Origin: a virus
Strand: one strand, 5' to 3'
Virus record (IMG/VR): IMGVR_UViG_3300046373_000059
Coordinates: 1-64,000 of that record
DNA length: 64,000 bases
Shown here: positions 63,872-64,000 of the stretch, piece after piece
How positions within the stretch are numbered: position 1 is the stretch's first letter
Layout of the letters: the number at the start of each line of letters is the position of its first letter
The notes under the pieces: model-generated
Told to the model about the DNA's origin: nothing
Seen by the model: the letters and a program-made list of their open reading frames with translations, nothing else
Database searches by the model: none
Position numbers and translations under genes: made by a program

Positions 63872-64000
63872 CCGCCAGCCGCAGACGCCTGAAGCCAAGG
63901 CTGCGCAGTGGGAAGTCATCGTCGCTGAAGTCGAGGAAGACTTCAACAAGATCGCCATCATCGACAACCTCGTGCATTTCGAGCGCGAAGGCAAGTTCGC
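63852..64000 (+). CDS. RecT-like annealing protein (3' end missing)
   Basis: Start at 63852 with AAGGAG five bases upstream. The first 49 residues are visible, running out of the window: AAQQNNRQPQTPEAKAAQW then VEEDFNKIAIIDNLVHFEREGKF. The pattern resembles the N-terminus of RecT-type single-strand annealing proteins, and the left edge of the window has the partner exonuclease. Too short for certainty. Confidence 0.6.
   Translation, partial: MAAQQNNRQPQTPEAKAAQWEVIVAEVEEDFNKIAIIDNLVHFEREGKF

Noticed and set aside
1-64000. tRNA genes, integrase, reverse transcriptase or diversity-generating retroelement
   Set aside because: Looked for because the capsid resembles that of Bordetella phage BPP-1; no cloverleaf, integrase motif, YxDD motif or variable repeat pair was found.

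Overview
The window is most of one tailed-phage genome, about 57% G+C by eye, with tightly packed genes and no recognisable tRNA gene, integrase, transposase or CRISPR array. It has a large portal protein, an HK97-fold capsid protein of the type seen in short-tailed Bordetella and Burkholderia phages, a giant ejection-type virion protein, and no sheath, tube or tape-measure gene. This points to a short-tailed phage (podovirus) of a proteobacterium, most likely in the Burkholderiales. The right edge is the start of a RecT-like annealing protein and the left edge is the inside of a YqaJ exonuclease, which are usually neighbours. The two edges therefore probably lie close together on a circular or circularly permuted map, and the genome is only slightly longer than 64 kb.

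Layout. (1) 1-4795, plus strand: recombination genes (exonuclease, NinB) and small unknown genes, continuing the operon that starts at 63419. (2) 44544 down to 4770, minus strand: a 40-kb late block. In order of transcription it holds small early-late genes (KTSC, dATP/dGTP pyrophosphohydrolase, terminase small subunit, proteasome-like hydrolase), terminase large subunit, portal, scaffold, major capsid protein, possible cement protein, a methyltransferase/GT9 glycosyltransferase fusion, connector and tail genes, two paralogous Ser-tailed rods, ejection proteins, then holin, GH19 endolysin and overlapping Rz/Rz1. (3) 44545-45711: 1.17 kb without a convincing gene but full of inverted repeats; it separates the divergent late and rightward operons and probably encodes structured RNA. 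(4) 45712-52081, plus strand: nineteen mostly small proteins, many membrane-bound, plus a sliding-clamp-like protein and a Cro-like protein. (5) 55430-52078, minus strand: a second set of fibre and decoration genes. (6) 63292-55525, minus strand: Cro/CI-like regulator, Ref nuclease, ParB-like protein, SF2 helicase, Toprim primase and small genes, ending at a clear terminator at 55451-55481.

The most striking feature is in region 4. Nine times, a 50-75 nt RNA element sits between the stop codon of one gene and the Shine-Dalgarno of the next. Its primary sequence varies but its base pairing is kept: a 5' strand overlapping the upstream stop codon pairs with the loop of a CGGG/CCCG hairpin, forming a pseudoknot, with a variable stem-loop inserted after a conserved CCAGC. 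The pairings co-vary between copies, so the structure is under selection. The elements divide the operon into nine cassettes of one to three genes. I do not recognise this as a described RNA family.

A second genome-wide signal is the palindrome GTACA-N4-TGTAC, present six times although about 0.06 would be expected by chance. It lies inside genes and in one promoter region, like dispersed repressor sites. No DNA polymerase is visible; primase, helicase and a clamp-like protein suggest that a host polymerase is recruited or that the gene lies in the short missing part.
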